Assembly (NCBI GenBank): GCA_030068145.1
Contig: JAPJBO010000126.1
Location: 124,001-188,000 of the forward strand
DNA length: 64,000 nt
Reading direction: 5' to 3'
Source: Diplonema papillatum
Lineage: Eukaryota > Euglenozoa > Diplonemea > Diplonemida > Diplonemidae
Shown: positions 1 to 11,426 of the stretch, piece after piece
How positions within the stretch are numbered: the stretch's first letter is position 1
Layout of the letters: every line of letters starts with the position of its first letter
The notes under the pieces: model-generated
Database searches by the model: none
Told to the model about the DNA's origin: nothing
The model's input: only the letters and a program-made list of their open reading frames with translations
Made by a program: the position numbers and the translations under genes

Positions 1-242
1 ACCCCAAAGACGGCTTCGTCACAGCAGGCAGGTACAATGTAGTCCGCATTCTGACAAGGAGAGCCCCGGGGTTCCTGAAGCAGCACCTTCCTGTAGTGAT
101 CCAAGTGCTCCATGCAGTACGCACGCTTCTCCATCATCGTCTTCCCAGGGATAGTCGGGAGCCCACTCGTCACAATCCGAGCTGGCTCTCCGCCGCAGTG
201 GGCGTCGACAGTGGTAATGTGCTTGGTCGCAGCGCCCCACAT
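1..242 (-). CDS. Proline racemase / trans-3-hydroxy-L-proline dehydratase family protein, N-terminal part
   Basis: This frame has no stop between its ATG (240-242) and the left edge, so the gene continues outside the window; 80 residues are visible. They include DAHCGGEPARIVTSGLP (residues 13-29), an IPG turn, MMEKRAYCMEHLDHYRK and LLQEPRG (about 55-60). This is the characteristic start of the proline racemase family, in which the H-x-G-E-P-x-R-I-V block and the EPRG motif precede the first catalytic cysteine; that cysteine would lie beyond the edge. Members epimerise proline or hydroxyproline, or dehydrate trans-3-hydroxyproline. After EPRG the sequence reads SPCQNADYIVP rather than the common H-x-D-M-x-G, so substrate cannot be assigned. 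The start is chosen because it places the family block 12 residues in, as in known members. A TAG trinucleotide repeat lies about 50 bases upstream. Confidence 0.85.
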   Translation of the reverse strand, partial: MWGAATKHITTVDAHCGGEPARIVTSGLPTIPGKTMMEKRAYCMEHLDHYRKVLLQEPRGSPCQNADYIVPACCDEAVFG

Positions 243-293
243 TCTGAGCTGCACTATTCTCCCCTCCGGCCTTCCCCACCCCCAAGTATCGGT

Positions 294-324
<31 letters not shown>
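294..324. repeat. (TAG)n trinucleotide microsatellite
   Basis: About ten uninterrupted TAG units in the presumed leader or promoter of the racemase family gene. A shorter run of the same type occurs at 11216-11231. Confidence 0.95.
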
Positions 325-337
325 TTGAACTTGTATA

Positions 338-430
338 TGCAGCAACAATCTGTGACGATAGACGGCACAACTACCTCTTTGCACGCGTCGTGTCATGCTT
401 CGGTCGCTTCTTGCCCCGCGTACTGTTTGT
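338..430 (+). repeat. Dispersed repeat, copy 1 (mate at 4415-4512)
   Basis: Both copies begin TATGCAGCAACAATCT, continue with a GACGGCACAA block and end with GGTCGCTTCTTGC, with small insertions and deletions between. Same orientation, about 4.1 kb apart. Nature unknown. Confidence 0.7.
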
Positions 431-1057
431 CTCCGGTGCGCGCTTCACGTCCGATGTGCAGTTTGATGACGAGGAATCACCAGATGATCCGGTCATGAGC
501 GTCGACGGCAAGCGAGTGTCGGCAAAGGGTTCGGTGCCCCTTCAAGTCTTGGCTAATAAAAAACGAACCGGCACTACTGTGCACAGCCGTGGGATTTGTG
601 CGCGGTGCGTGCAATTGCCTACTTGACAGCCAACCGTCACTTTCAGGTTGATAGAACGGACTTGTCACCACAAATAAAAGCTTGCCGCTCGCACCGTAGT
701 TTCGGCGAGAGCAAGCGAGTAAGGCAACGGCGAGCACCCTACAGGGACCTCATAGTTTCACAAACTAATGAGTGACGTAACCTTAGCTTGGAGCTGGAGA
801 TGCAATGGGTCAGTGCAGCTTCATGAGATCGCGGAAAATGACAGCAATCTCGTTGCAGCTGGACACGGGTGGCTCACGGTGAGAGATGTTTTTGAAAGGA
901 ATGCAGACCCGAATGAGTTTCAGGTCCGCTCTATCGTTCCCGCTCAGACGGGACTGTTGCTTCAGCGAGTCTTCGCGCTCATTCCCACAATACCACCTTC
1001 AATGAGAGGATTTCGGTATTAAGAAGCCAGTGCTTTGAATGTCTCGACAATTCGGAC

Positions 1058-1745
1058 TTGTCATTTATTCGCAACATTTTTTTTTTCCTTTTAGCTGGGT
1101 GGGATTCTTTCAACGGTATGTAAACTCGTTGGAGAATCTTTTGTTTTTGCCATTTGGAGGTAGCGTCAGTCGGACTTCGACGGACATTGTCCGGCATGGA
1201 GGAAATAATCTTAGTTCATTAGCAGGATCTCCGGCCTGTTGTGTATTTTTGATGCCAGCCTACGGGGAAGGCCTATTTCGCATGGTCTGCATGCCGTCAT
1301 CCGCACCGTGTTCCAGGCGGCCTCAATACTGTGACTATCGGTCAGACAAAGCTGTGGCCAGGCCTGGACTGAACCTGGCTGCATCACGCATTTAGCCGCC
1401 CTATCCCACGAGATAGGTTCAGCATCCACTTCAGCACCGTCTTCGGCAGCAAACAAGTTGCGAAGAAGAGAGCAAACGAACCATGGAACAGGGCAAAGAC
1501 ATCAACGCCTCTAGATGAGATGCAGGGCCCGCAGCTAAAGCAGATGGTTTCCGTCGCATTGCAGAGGGTAATGCATCCCTTCGTTGTGTATAAACGAGGG
1601 GTCTCCGTGATGCGGGCAAGTCCCCGCCAAAGTCCTGCTGACACGTTCTTCCCTTGGCAATCGGATATACTTTTTATTCGCAACAAACGGTTTTTTTTTT
1701 TAGCTCAGATTCTTTCGACGGTATTCAAACTCGTCGGGAGAGAAT
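1058..1745 (+). repeat. Direct repeat pair (1058-1142 and 1668-1745)
   Basis: Two copies share TTTATTCGCAACA, a T-tract ending in TTTAGCT, then GATTCTTTC and ACGGTAT with AAACTCGT. They are diverged and separated by about 600 bases. Low-copy repeat of unknown type. Confidence 0.55.
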
Positions 1746-2306
1746 TCATAATTTCTTTCTTTTTGGCACCAGTAATCTAAAAAAAAAAAAAAAAAGGTAG
1801 AGTTGCGCAAAATCTGCTGGTTTGCATTGCATTTCCATGATAAAGGAGACAACGGGCGACCCCGCCCGCACCGCACGTACAGGAAATACCACTGTCTTCG
1901 GGAGGGTTTCCTGTACTTCGACGTTTTGGTCAATCGCCTAACTGTCTCACGTGCAGCTGTTGCCCCGGAAGTGTCAGAAATACTCGGTGCCCATTTCGAC
2001 GAAGGCTATGCAAGTGAAAAGTGCTTACGCCTGGCACTAAACCCAGATGTACCTGTGTTTCGTGTGCGCTCAGCATTTCCTCCTTTGAGACTTTGCAGCT
2101 CGAGTATTTCCTACACAAAGCAGGCGCTTTTTCAGAAAGAAAAGGTTAAAAGCTTGCTTTTGCTGTTATTCTATATGGTATCTGTGCCGTGGCTCTGTCT
2201 TCAGGAAGGAAGAGTATACTGTGAATTGTGAGACGAAGCCGGCCATCATTGGTTGAGAGTGGGGCTTTGAAAATTGTATCAAAGCTTGGCTGCGAGGGCC
2301 AGCCTA

Positions 2307-2508
2307 CGATGGGAGGGGAGCAGGGACCATTCCAGCGACAGAAATCGTATTACACTGTTTCTTGCCTTCAGGATTCCGACTCACCATGTCCATTTTGCGG
2401 TTGATACGATGAGAGGGGAGGAGGGACCATTCCAGCGACAGAATCATATCGCGCCGTTTCTTGACTTCAGGATACCGACAATACACCATGTCCATTTTGC
2501 GGTTGATA
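2307..2508 (+). repeat. Tandem duplication, 100-bp unit x 2
   Basis: Two adjacent units starting CGATGGGAGGGGAG and CGATGAGAGGGGAG, each with GGGACCATTCCAGCGACAGA and ending CCATGTCCATTTTGCGG. Period exactly 100 bases at the left edge. No coding potential seen. Confidence 0.9.
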
Positions 2509-2957
2509 TGTCTATTTGCTGTGCAGTGCTCGAGATACCTTGATTTCGATATGCCACGGCAGACCAACCAGCAGCTGCTCATAGTAGGGGTGGTGGAGGA
2601 ACATGGCGGCATGTGCTCGCACCCCCGTTCACCGTTCGCCACCTAATGGTCCGTAACTCCCAGAGACAAATATATGCGGTTAACACCGGTCACCCCCTGA
2701 GAGAAGTACTTTTTCTTTTTGATTGCTGCGGTTTATAGTTCTTTTGGGGGTATTGAAAACAGTGATTTATACACGGGGGTCACCACGAGGGGCAAACAAA
2801 TGCGTAGTTTTGTATTTTACTAGTGTTCGTTGTCGAACTAGAAAAAGAGAGAGAGCGAGATGAGTTAACGTGCAGGGTCCGACTCCCGCAATCGTGAGCA
2901 GCTCAAACTGCAGAGGTCATCTGTTCGCTGCAGTATCATCATATTTCAGACAAGAAT

Positions 2958-3040
2958 GATATGGAGCTTTCTTTTGTCTGCAGTAGCGGACCTCACCTGC
3001 TTTCGTACGTTCCAGGTAGTACGCTGCCGTTCTGGGGAGG
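2958..3040 (+). repeat. Fragment of the dispersed CGCTGCC element
   Basis: Contains AGCGGACCTCACCTGCTTT and GTAGTACGCTGCCGTTC, matching the right half of the element at 30400-30450 and 61755-61815. Only this half is present. Confidence 0.55.
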
Positions 3041-3778
3041 TCAAATTATCAGGAGGCTAAACACAACCGGTACTGTTAAATACAATACGGATTTTCCGAA
3101 TTTATATTCCAGCCTCCTTACTGCGTACAATGCATGGCTCCGTCTGTTGCTTCGTCTTCACCGTCACAGATTTCCCCCAGAACATGGGTAGAGCTGAAAT
3201 TGGAACTTTCTGAACGTTCGTCCTCAGATGAAGCTCAGGGTGAAGGACTGCACGCAAGGCCGGAGCGGTAATGGTAATGTTCGGTGATCTAAGTTCGGCA
3301 CCCGTTCCCGGGGGGAGAAATCTTAGTCTCGCTTTTAGGCACTGTATTGCCCATGTAAGTTTGATGCTAGCATCACGTCTTTCTCTTCTTCGCGGGGAGG
3401 CACATTATTTGTTTTTGTTTCGTTTCTTCCCTTTTCTTTGGGTTCGACTTGACTTGTGTTGTCGTAAAGTAGTTCTTCTCTATAGGGGGAAGGGGGAGGG
3501 CCCGTCATCGGTGCCAGAGTTGGGTGCCGGGATGCACGGGCAATTGAGGAGGTCGAAAACGAAGACAAATTTCCGCTTCGCTGTCTAACACTGGTGAAGG
3601 CTTCAGAAGCCGAGAGGATGTGCCCGAGTCAAGAGTTCGCGTGAAAATTGCTCGGGTGTGAAAGCATGGCCCTAACGATCCTTTGGTCTCGCTTCATGTC
3701 CAAGGGATGAAGCCGGAGTGACAGGAAAATTACCACAGGATAACTGGCTTGTGGCAGCCAAGCGTTCATAGCGACGTT

Positions 3779-3810
<32 letters not shown>

Positions 3811-4414
3811 ACCTAGACAAGCAGAATTGTCAGTATAAGGGTCGGACTGTTGTGACCCGATTTTCGATTGCAGCTGTATACCGGGCACGCGATCGACACT
3901 TCTCCCATTTCGTGCGGTACACGATCCCCTGCTGCACCAATTCACGGGGAGCGCAGCTTCGGGAGGCGGTGAGCGCATGTAGGATCGGTCTAAGTAGAGT
4001 CTCCGACTAGCCGTTGAGGCTGGAGGAGGAGTGCTGATGGGAAAAATAAGAGGGGGCGCAGACGTTGCACTCATGCCGAGCGATTCTCTCGCCCCTCGCA
4101 AGACGGGGATGGGCGTCTGAACGCGTAAGGAGAGCTTGGGTTTCGTGGGGTGATCGTCACACCGGTGCGTCGAGCGTAAGACCGCAAGGTTCGACGCTTA
4201 GCTCCGGCTTTGAAGCGTGTTCACCGGGTTGCCTGCTAAGCGAGGAAGGGGCTCCCTGATGGTGCATCCTTGGGTCGTTCGGTTGATCTTTTTGGTGTGA
4301 CCAGATTCAAGCCTTGCCAGGTTGTGTTTTTGCCGGGTTTGTGCCTGGTTCTTGCGGGGTTTGTTTCCCTTACCGGGTTCTGTAAAAGGGAGCGGATCAC
4401 CTTTTGATGATATT

Positions 4415-4512
4415 ATGCAGCAACAATCTACGATGGACGGCACAAGTCGCTGCTGACTGCCTTTTCAAGCACGTCATGTCGTGCTCTGGTCGCTTCTTGC
4501 GCCGCGCACCGT
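4415..4512 (+). repeat. Dispersed repeat, copy 2 (mate at 338-430)
   Basis: Carries a small insertion relative to copy 1 after GACGGCACAA. It lies about 110 bases from the 3' end of the coiled-coil gene. Confidence 0.7.
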
Positions 4513-4625
4513 TGCTGCGGGGTCTAACAAGTTCTTGGGTCGACTAGTAGTTGAGGTAGATCACAAGTTCCGAGGCACGAGCCGCCATTGCGCTGTGTTC
4601 CAACCCCTTGACTACTGGATCGTGT

Positions 4626-6074
4626 TCAAGGCGCGGGTGTGATGGTCGGAGGCGGAGTGGCGAAGCCCGTCGCGTACCGCCCTTGGTGCGTGAGCTCGCG
4701 GACGCGCGACCGGAGGAAGGCAACCTCCGCATCCTTAGCAGCGGACGGCGGGGGGTGCTGCGACGGGAGGTGCAGAAGGGACGCCGGGTTGTTGTTCTGC
4801 GGCGGGACGTGGCCGGGGCACGGGTCCGGGTACGCCATCGGCGTCCCACTCCGGGACGTCGTCTGCGAGTGAGGGGGCAAGAAGGACGGCGTCGGGTGGT
4901 AGCCGATGTGGTAAGCGTCGGGATGCGCGTTCCACGGCGGCTGGGGGACGCTTTGGGCGGAGAACTGCGTCTTTTCGCGCTCGTTGACGAGCTGCTGGCG
5001 GAGCTCGAAGCAGAGGGCGCGCGTGCTCGCCAGCTCTTGGGCGGTCTCCTGCTCCTTCCGCTTCGCCCGCTCCCGCTTTTTCGTCATCGCCGCGAGCTCC
5101 GTCACCTTCTTTTTCAGCGCGTCCTGCAGCAGCCCTTTGTCGACGACCCACGAGTTCCCCTCCCGGTCCCTCGCGGCGCTCCCGCGCTGCTCGCTGCCCG
5201 CGCGCTCCGACGAGAGCTGCAGGTACGCCTTCTCGCGGGCCGCCTGCACGGCTTCGAACCGCTCGTGCAGGTGGCTGTGCGCGAGTTTTTCGGCGCGGAG
5301 AGCGCCGAGCGCCTCGTTCTTCTCCCGCCGCATGGCCGCCAGCTCCTCCTTCATCGCCTCGCTCGCGGGCGCGGCGCCGGCGTCGGCGCGGCTCTGCTGG
5401 AGGCGGAGCGACTCGCGGTTAAGCTCGATCAGGCCGTCGATTCGGATCTGCATGTCCTTCACCTGCTTCCGCAGCGCGCTGGCCTCCCGCCACAGCTGCT
5501 GCGAGCCCGACTCCAAGGCGTCGACGTACACGTCCGTGAGCAGCGTCCGGTGGGCCGATTCGTCTGAGGTGATCGAAAGCCGGCGGTCGAGCTCGTTGAT
5601 GACCAGGGACGACGAAGTGGTGTACAGCGTGCACTCCCGCTTCTTCGCCGCCAGCTCTGCCGCGGAGCGCCTGCGCTGCTCTGAGACGAGGTCCACCTGC
5701 TGGCTGAGGTCCTTGTTTCGGCTCGCGAGGTCGTCTCTCTCGGCGTTCGCGCGGTGGATGCTGCTGGTCATCGAATCCATGCTGTCGCTGAGCTTGCGCT
5801 GCGCGACCTCCGCCGCCTCCGCCTCGTCGAGGGCGTCCTTCAGCCGGCTGCGGACGCGCTCGATCTCGCGGTCCTTCGACTTCGTGATGTCGTCGATGTT
5901 CTGCTGGTACAGGGACGCGGACCGCTCGAGGCTGCCGCTCGCGCTGCCCGCCGTGCTCCCGGTCCGCCGCCGGCTCAGCCGCGCGAGTCGCTCCCCCACC
6001 GGCAGCAGCACAGGCGTCGGCGTCGTCGCCTGCGGCGCCGGGTCGTCCAGCAGCACTTCCTCCGAGATGTCCAT
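4626..6074 (-). CDS. Coiled-coil protein with proline-rich C-terminal region
   Basis: Single intronless frame of 482 residues starting MDISEEVLL. The frame stays open upstream to a TTG, but that part is low-complexity and has no ATG. Residues 30-55 are Arg/Ser/Gly-rich. About 55-370 form long charged heptad-like stretches (for example KDREIERVRSRLKDAL and KKRERAKRKEQETAQEL) typical of coiled coil. About 370-450 is rich in Pro, His and Asn, and a short helical segment (AKDAEVAFLRSRVRELTHQ) follows near the C terminus. No catalytic domain or membrane segment is seen. A cytoskeletal or scaffold role is plausible but is only inferred from the coiled coil. The GC-rich third codon positions support real coding. 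A short piece of the 5' part is repeated upstream at 6236-6295. Confidence 0.75.
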   Translation of the reverse strand: MDISEEVLLDDPAPQATTPTPVLLPVGERLARLSRRRTGSTAGSASGSLERSASLYQQNIDDITKSKDREIERVRSRLKDALDEAEAAEVAQRKLSDSMDSMTSSIHRANAERDDLASRNKDLSQQVDLVSEQRRRSAAELAAKKRECTLYTTSSSLVINELDRRLSITSDESAHRTLLTDVYVDALESGSQQLWREASALRKQVKDMQIRIDGLIELNRESLRLQQSRADAGAAPASEAMKEELAAMRREKNEALGALRAEKLAHSHLHERFEAVQAAREKAYLQLSSERAGSEQRGSAARDREGNSWVVDKGLLQDALKKKVTELAAMTKKRERAKRKEQETAQELASTRALCFELRQQLVNEREKTQFSAQSVPQPPWNAHPDAYHIGYHPTPSFLPPHSQTTSRSGTPMAYPDPCPGHVPPQNNNPASLLHLPSQHPPPSAAKDAEVAFLRSRVRELTHQGRYATGFATPPPTITPAP

Positions 6075-6235
6075 CGTTTCCCCTTCTGCCAAACCCCCCC
6101 CCCCCCCCTCGCACCTCTCTCCTGTCGAATTTCTGGCGTGCGTGTTCGCTTGCAAGTCTGCAACTTCTTTTCACGGAGGAGAACGAAAGGTTCTTTGGAA
6201 GTATCTTGCAAATCCTGCAGGGTGCTGTATATGTC

Positions 6236-6295
6236 TCGTCGATGTTCTGCTGGTACAGGGACGCGGACCTGCCGCTCGCGCTGCTCGCATTGCCT
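6236..6295 (-). pseudogene. Duplicated 5' fragment of the coiled-coil gene
   Basis: Matches 5893-5951 inside the coiled-coil gene (TCGATGTTCTGCTGGTACAG, then GGGACGCGGAC, then CTGCCGCTCGCGCTG) with one small internal deletion, at an offset of about 343 bases. Surrounding bases are not alike, so only this core of an older duplication is recognisable. Confidence 0.8.
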
Positions 6296-6424
6296 CTCTC
6301 CTAATCTACTATCTTGCGACACAGCCTGGTTTCTTGGTATGCGGCCGACACTTCTCGTGTGCTCTCGTGCTTTGAGGTTGCTCACGTGTTCTCTACAGGG
6401 GGGTCGTTGTTATTGGTGCTGGTT

Positions 6425-6525
6425 TGAGCCAATTCACCTACCCCCCCTGAAAGCGACTTGAGCTCGATTACACTCGATTACGATCGATTACAATCGATCA
6501 GCTTTTGGTGAATTGGGGGGGTACT
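6425..6525. repeat. Short inverted-repeat element with CTCGATTACA units
   Basis: TGAGCCAATTCACC on the left is answered by GGTGAATTGGG on the right; between them are copies of a CTCGATTACA-like decamer. The same decamers and the same CCAATTCACC end recur at 10112-10193 beside the LINE-like remnant, so the two places share a repeat. Confidence 0.6.
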
Positions 6526-7899
6526 GTAGCAATTGATTAAACACACAGCACTCAGCCAATCCTGATTAGCCGATGCAACGTGTCTATTATCGAGCCTTCT
6601 TCTGGGGCTAAAGATGCTGATAGCACGATCATCGAATATCGAACAAAAAGAAGCATATTCGTCTGAAAAAGGATGTAGCCAGACAGTGCAGCAGGGGACG
6701 AGGAAGTTCGAACTGACTTGTGGAAGCAGGTTGTCGAGTGCATAGGGGCTCGCGTACCCGTTTTCCCGTATTAGCAACCTTTGCAATTTAGCGCAGCTAA
6801 TACTCGAGCCTTTTGGCATTCCCTGCGGGGCAGTTCCAGGCGATAGGGCAAGCGCTTGGCAGACACCCTGTCCTCGAAGATGTCAAGTTTCTGTTTGTGG
6901 GTTCGATCTCCCTGGCGACAACAAGGCGGTTGAAAACGGAGGCTAATCTCACCTTTAGGCACTGCAATGTCACGCATGCCATTGTCAGACGCTACCGTCT
7001 GGCATTGCGCAATTCGTGCCATAGTCGTTGGGGGTATTGACAAGGGGGTTCAGTGGACACTCATCTGTTGGCTCCTCGTTACTGCCCACGTAGGTTCCGG
7101 GAGGTCTGCTCTCGTGCGGCCACTGTGGGGCATGATTCCGCCTCGGATCCTCGGTTGTGCTCCTTAGCTGGATCGCTAGCTCGATAAGAAGAGCTGGTGT
7201 GTGGGCACAAGCGAATGTGGTTGCGGTTGCGGGCCGGCCGGCGTGACTGCGAGCAGACAGGCTCCATGCGCGTGGGCCCAATCGCGCCATTCACGCGGTA
7301 CTCCAAAGGCCTAATCGGGCCGGGCCGGCACATACAGATTGCGACCGGGGCCAGCGTCGCACCTCGGTCTCGTCCCTTACAGCCGGAGCACGTGGCTCTC
7401 CCCAAGCCTCTGGGAAGGTGGCGGAGCTGGGAAGACGCGAGAGAAAACCAAAGTAGCGGCGGCCGACCTCTGTCTGCAAGCACGTCTCTGGCAGGGCAGT
7501 CGGCACCAAACGGAGCACAGTACCTCTTCCAAAGCAGTCGGCTGAAGCGGAGCACAGTCAATGGGCATTCAGAGAGTGCAAAGCATGTCTCTTGTAGGGC
7601 AGTGGGCAGCGGGCTTTGAGGGAAAGGTCAGCGCGGTAGCGATGACCAGGAGAACACATACAGATGGGTGGGGAGAGGCCCTGGGACTAAGGCGTGACTA
7701 CCCCCGCCCCTGTCCCTCCCAGGGCGCCACCCCGAATCTAGCCTGGCTCCACCACGGTGAAGGCCCACACCTGCGGTTTCCGTCCCTCGTATGCTTGTGC
7801 TTGGCACTTCTTGGGCCAGACAGTGGTCAACATGGTCGCTCATGGGCCAGCCAGGGGTCCACCAGTGGTCGAACCCAAAATACTAGTGTCAATTGCGAT
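6526..7899. other. Intergenic, nothing recognised
   Basis: No open frame with a recognisable protein and no clear repeat apart from small hairpins (for example around CAGACGCTACCGTCTG at 6987-7002). The frames are not conserved in any way I can judge. Confidence 0.5.
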
Positions 7900-10060
7900 C
7901 ACACTCTACAACGCTCGACTACACTCTACTACACTCGACCCATACGCAGTGCTGCCATATCGGTCACTCGGCATGATCGCAGAAGTGTGCCGAAAAAGGC
8001 CGGCGTGGAGGGCCCGCGTCGCAACAGTTCGACGGGCGTATGGCAGCAGAATCCGCGCATGGGGACCGGTCGGTATTGCGGCCGAGCATGCAAAAAAGCT
8101 CGGTATACGATGGACGGAAGATTTCGACAACGCCGAGGACGAGGCAGGGAATGTGCTGAGGCTGGTGCGACAAAGCAAGGGGGAGCGAGGGCACACCCTG
8201 AGAAAGCTGATTCGCGGCTGGCGACTAGGGGAGCTTGAGAAGAGGCGGGTAGACTTCGATGGGGTACGGGCAGGTGTAGAGTACGTCGCGACGAATGCCT
8301 ACGGGCTGAAGGCGTCGACAACGCTGACGGCTGCACGGGACGTTGCCGAGGTCGTGGCTGGGTCGGTGATGACGGAGTCACATGCTGCCAAGCTGTGGGG
8401 AGGTGACGGGCTGTGCAGACGCTGTGTCGAGCCGACGGAGGAAACCCTGGGCCACATTTGGTGGCAATGCCGGGCGTACGAACGGATCCGAGCGCAACAC
8501 CAGTATGCCGAAATTGTTGGCGCGGATCGCTCGACTTGGCCCCCGTGCCTGCAAGAACACGGGATACTGCCGAAGGGAAGTCGAGTCAACATCGAAGTGC
8601 TGCACACGTTCATGGCGGAGGTCATGCACGAGAGACGACGGCTGGAGAGAGAAGGAAGAGACCGGGCGGTCGGCCACCCCTGGAGACAATTGCACCCTGA
8701 CGACTGCCCCCCGCGCCGGCTGAATTTCGAAGCGATCGCTGGACCGGGGACCTTCGCGGCGGTCGGAGGAGAGAGGTGGTTCCGGGCGCTGCAGTATTGG
8801 CTGGATGGGATGTGCTGGTCGGTGGCGGGTGACGTGTCGACGGCAGAGCTCGCCATCGACTTTGAGGTATACACCGGATTGGACCTTCCAGGCAGTGTCG
8901 TAGCAACGACGGACGGGACACCGTTGAGCATGCGTGCGAGGGTTCTCGCAAGGCTTTTGAAGACCGTCGGGGACGCGCTGGAGCGGAACGGCGACGAACC
9001 GCCTCTGCCGGGAAGGAAATTGGAGAAGATAGGGTCGTTGAGAACGGTGGGAGCCCCGCCGTGCCTCACGGGGTACGAGATGAGGCCAATCTTCCGTGGT
9101 GGTACGGAGACGATGGAAGTTCTCGAGACGCAGCTGACGACGGCTCGGCACGAGTTCAACGGCGAGGCGTGGGGGATGGACCTTTTCCCGACGTACGGAG
9201 GTGGAAGGGCGGAGCGCGCGGCGAGATGGGCGGTGTTCAACGACGCTACGGAGAAGAAGAAAGGAAAGAAGACGGCAGTCGTCGGAGGGGATCCGTGGTA
9301 CGTGCCGGAAGGGGTTCCCCGACACGAAAAGTGGGGTGAGCGGGTGTGCCACGAGCACCAGAAGGTGAAATGCGACGGGTGCAAGCGCCAGGGCAAGTCG
9401 GTGGCGTGGTGCTGTAAGGCCCACCACAAGGAAGACGACGGCCTTGCGGTGAAGTTCTGCGCGCAACACCGCCTGACGCAATGCGCGACGTGCAAGACGA
9501 TCGCGGAGTGCTGCCGCAACGGACACCACCGGTGCCTTGATCATGGCATGCCGACGTGTGCGCACTGCAGCCGGCTAGCGGACTTGCGGAGTCGAAGGCC
9601 CAAACTGTGCTGTCGGAAGGGGCACCACCGGGCGGCCGTGGCGAGAGGAGAAGAAGCAGCATCGAAGAAGAGGAAGGCGGAGCCGGAGGGCGCCGCGACA
9701 GCGCCGAGACAGGCGAGACGTGAGAACGTGGTGTTCATTCTGCGGGAAGCAGCGGAAGGCGAGCGAGAGCCCGCAGCAGCAACGACGACATCAGCAGCGA
9801 AGGTCGGGAAGACGGCATCAACGGCAGCGAAGAAGCGGCAATCGGACTCCGTGGCGGAGCCGGTACCGAAAAGACGCAAAGGACGCGTCGATGTGCCACG
9901 ACCATCGCCCAGGCGCCGAGAAAAAGCAGAAATCGACGCGCAACCGATGAACCTCGACGAGCAATCGAAGAAGAAGCGAAGCACCAAACGCGCGCCTGAG
10001 CGCGACGATCAAGACGAGCTAAAGAGGCGAAAGCATGACACTTCACGTGCGAAGAGATAA
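7900..10060 (+). mobile_element. LINE-like (non-LTR) retrotransposon remnant: C-terminal post-RT region plus Cys/His-rich and basic tail
   Basis: One long open frame without a credible start codon. In order it shows a segment like the region after the reverse transcriptase core, a CxxC...H...C knuckle (CRRCVEPTEETLGHIWWQC, from about 8414), a WPPCLQEHGILP segment and an LAIDFEVYTGLDLP segment. A second Cys/His-rich block follows (about 9347-9625; CHEHQ, CDGC, CCKAHH, CAQHR, CATC, CCRNGHHRC, CAHC, CCRKGHH), then a Lys/Arg-rich tail with nuclear-localisation-like stretches. The knuckle followed by the WP-C motif is usual for C-terminal parts of non-LTR element proteins. The remnant at 46600-47975 is related through the first part, up to RTVGAP here and RTLGAP there, but lacks the second Cys/His block. 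No reverse transcriptase catalytic motif is visible, so this is a 5'-truncated copy. The LINE assignment is inference; another kind of retroelement is possible. Confidence 0.55.
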
Positions 10061-10111
10061 CCGCGCCGTCGGCGATGCAGATTATCGCCACAGATTCTTT
10101 GCATTCTAATC

Positions 10112-10193
10112 CAAAACGATTACACTCTACTACACTCGATTTCACTATATTACACTCGATTACGCTCGATCAGGGGGTGGGTGAATTGGCTCA
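10112..10193 (+). repeat. Tandem TTACACTCGAT-like units at the 3' end of the LINE-like remnant
   Basis: About six imperfect units of TTACACTCGAT, followed by CAGGGGGTGGGTGAATTGGC. Related units occur just before the recognisable part of the remnant (about 7905-7940) and at 6462-6499. Short tandem repeats at the 3' end are common in LINEs, which supports this as the element's tail. Confidence 0.6.
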
Positions 10194-11426
10194 TGGTTTT
10201 GAGGGGTAAGGAAACATTAGAAATCTTTTTGCGGTGGTCTCCGCTGGCCCGGTAGTTTGTGCTACCGCCAACTGGGGGGGTTTGCGGGCTTGCCAAGAGT
10301 CTTGGCAGGAGTCTTGCCAGGTGTTGGTGGAAACACCCACGGCATGCACCAGTTGGGTCGGTGCACGAGAAATCAGGGCTCGGAGTCCGAACTGCGGGCT
10401 CAAACCTTTCACTTGTTTTGTGAAGGTTTTCCCTTCAGTTTTTGCTCGGAGTTGCATTACTCACACTGTGTCATTTAGTCCAACAACGTGTTTCTAACAG
10501 GCAAGCTGCACTTCAATTGTAATACACTAGTGTTTTTTGGGGGGGTCTGGGACCCCCCAATTCCACGCCGTGTATCGAATTGAACTCAATTGTAATTGGC
10601 CCCCCCCCCAGTGTATTTATGGTGGAGAGCCAAACACGCCGAACGCAGTGAACGAAAAAAGGTTTGAGCAAGCAAACGCGTAGAACCAGAAAATTAGGAA
10701 ACCCTGCGCGTTTCGGGACATGAAGTGAAGCACAGCCGCGCGAAGGGGTTTGAAGGTCGGAGCGTGGGGGCGAGGGAGGCGCGAGCATAGCCTGCGCTTC
10801 GACGGCCTGGCATCACCTGGAAGCTTCAGCACTACTTGACCGAGAGCCTTTCGAGCCCTGACGCGGATAAGGATCCGGATTCAGCACCTTTTTGGGCGGT
10901 CAGTATCTCGGAGAAGCGACACGCGAAAACCGAGGACCAAGCCAGCTGATAGGGGGGCGGCGGGGGGCGAAGGAATAGAGTGGGGGTGGGAAGGATGGAC
11001 AGCACTCAGCACGGCGGACACTGTCCTTTCAGATGCAGCTGGATGACTGATGAGGTGGATCCGTTGCCCGTGACCATCAGTTTGCGTTTCGGCCAAGACG
11101 TTTGCACACTTTCCTGTCTTCATCGGTTTCTACCGCTGCTGAGCGCTTTTTTCTTCGCCGCAGTGTGGACATGAAGCCTGCAGCGACTGCGAAAATGGGC
11201 CCTCCCCCCACCCCAGTAGTAGTAGTAGTTGTCATCTCACCCCCGCAGATACGGGAGTAAAACGGAGCAGTGTTTGCATTCAAACGATTCAAGTGCGGCG
11301 GCAGCAGAAACTGTCAAGCCGTGACAGCATTCGGATGAGGTGTACCTTTCGCAAAGGTGGCATCTCAGTGTGGGGTACAGCGGCACCCCAGTAAACATAG
11401 AGAACATTAAAAATGTGACATCATAA
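10194..11426. other. Intergenic, no gene recognised
   Basis: Contains a module (TTGCGGTGGTCTCCGCTGGC at about 10229) repeated near 21079, G/C homopolymer tracts around 10537-10612, and a short TAG microsatellite at 11216-11231. No open frame resembles a known protein. Confidence 0.55.

Larger units (their letters stand above)
326..4414. other. Non-coding stretch with scattered short repeats, no gene recognised
   Basis: Open frames here are short, often lack ATG, and none gives a recognisable protein. The composition is less GC-rich than the recognised genes. The stretch contains a poly-A run (about 1779-1795), the short repeats listed separately, and otherwise nothing I can identify. The frame at 1803-2231 on the plus strand is the longest, but shows no domain and has no convincing start. 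Confidence 0.6.

Noticed and set aside
19-396. A 125-residue minus-strand frame over the left edge
   Set aside because: It is a shifted frame of the proline racemase family gene, which is identified by its motifs in the frame that runs off the window.
7197-7756. Frames of 140-225 residues before the LINE-like remnant
   Set aside because: No motif, overlapping frames on both strands, and no coding bias that I can see.
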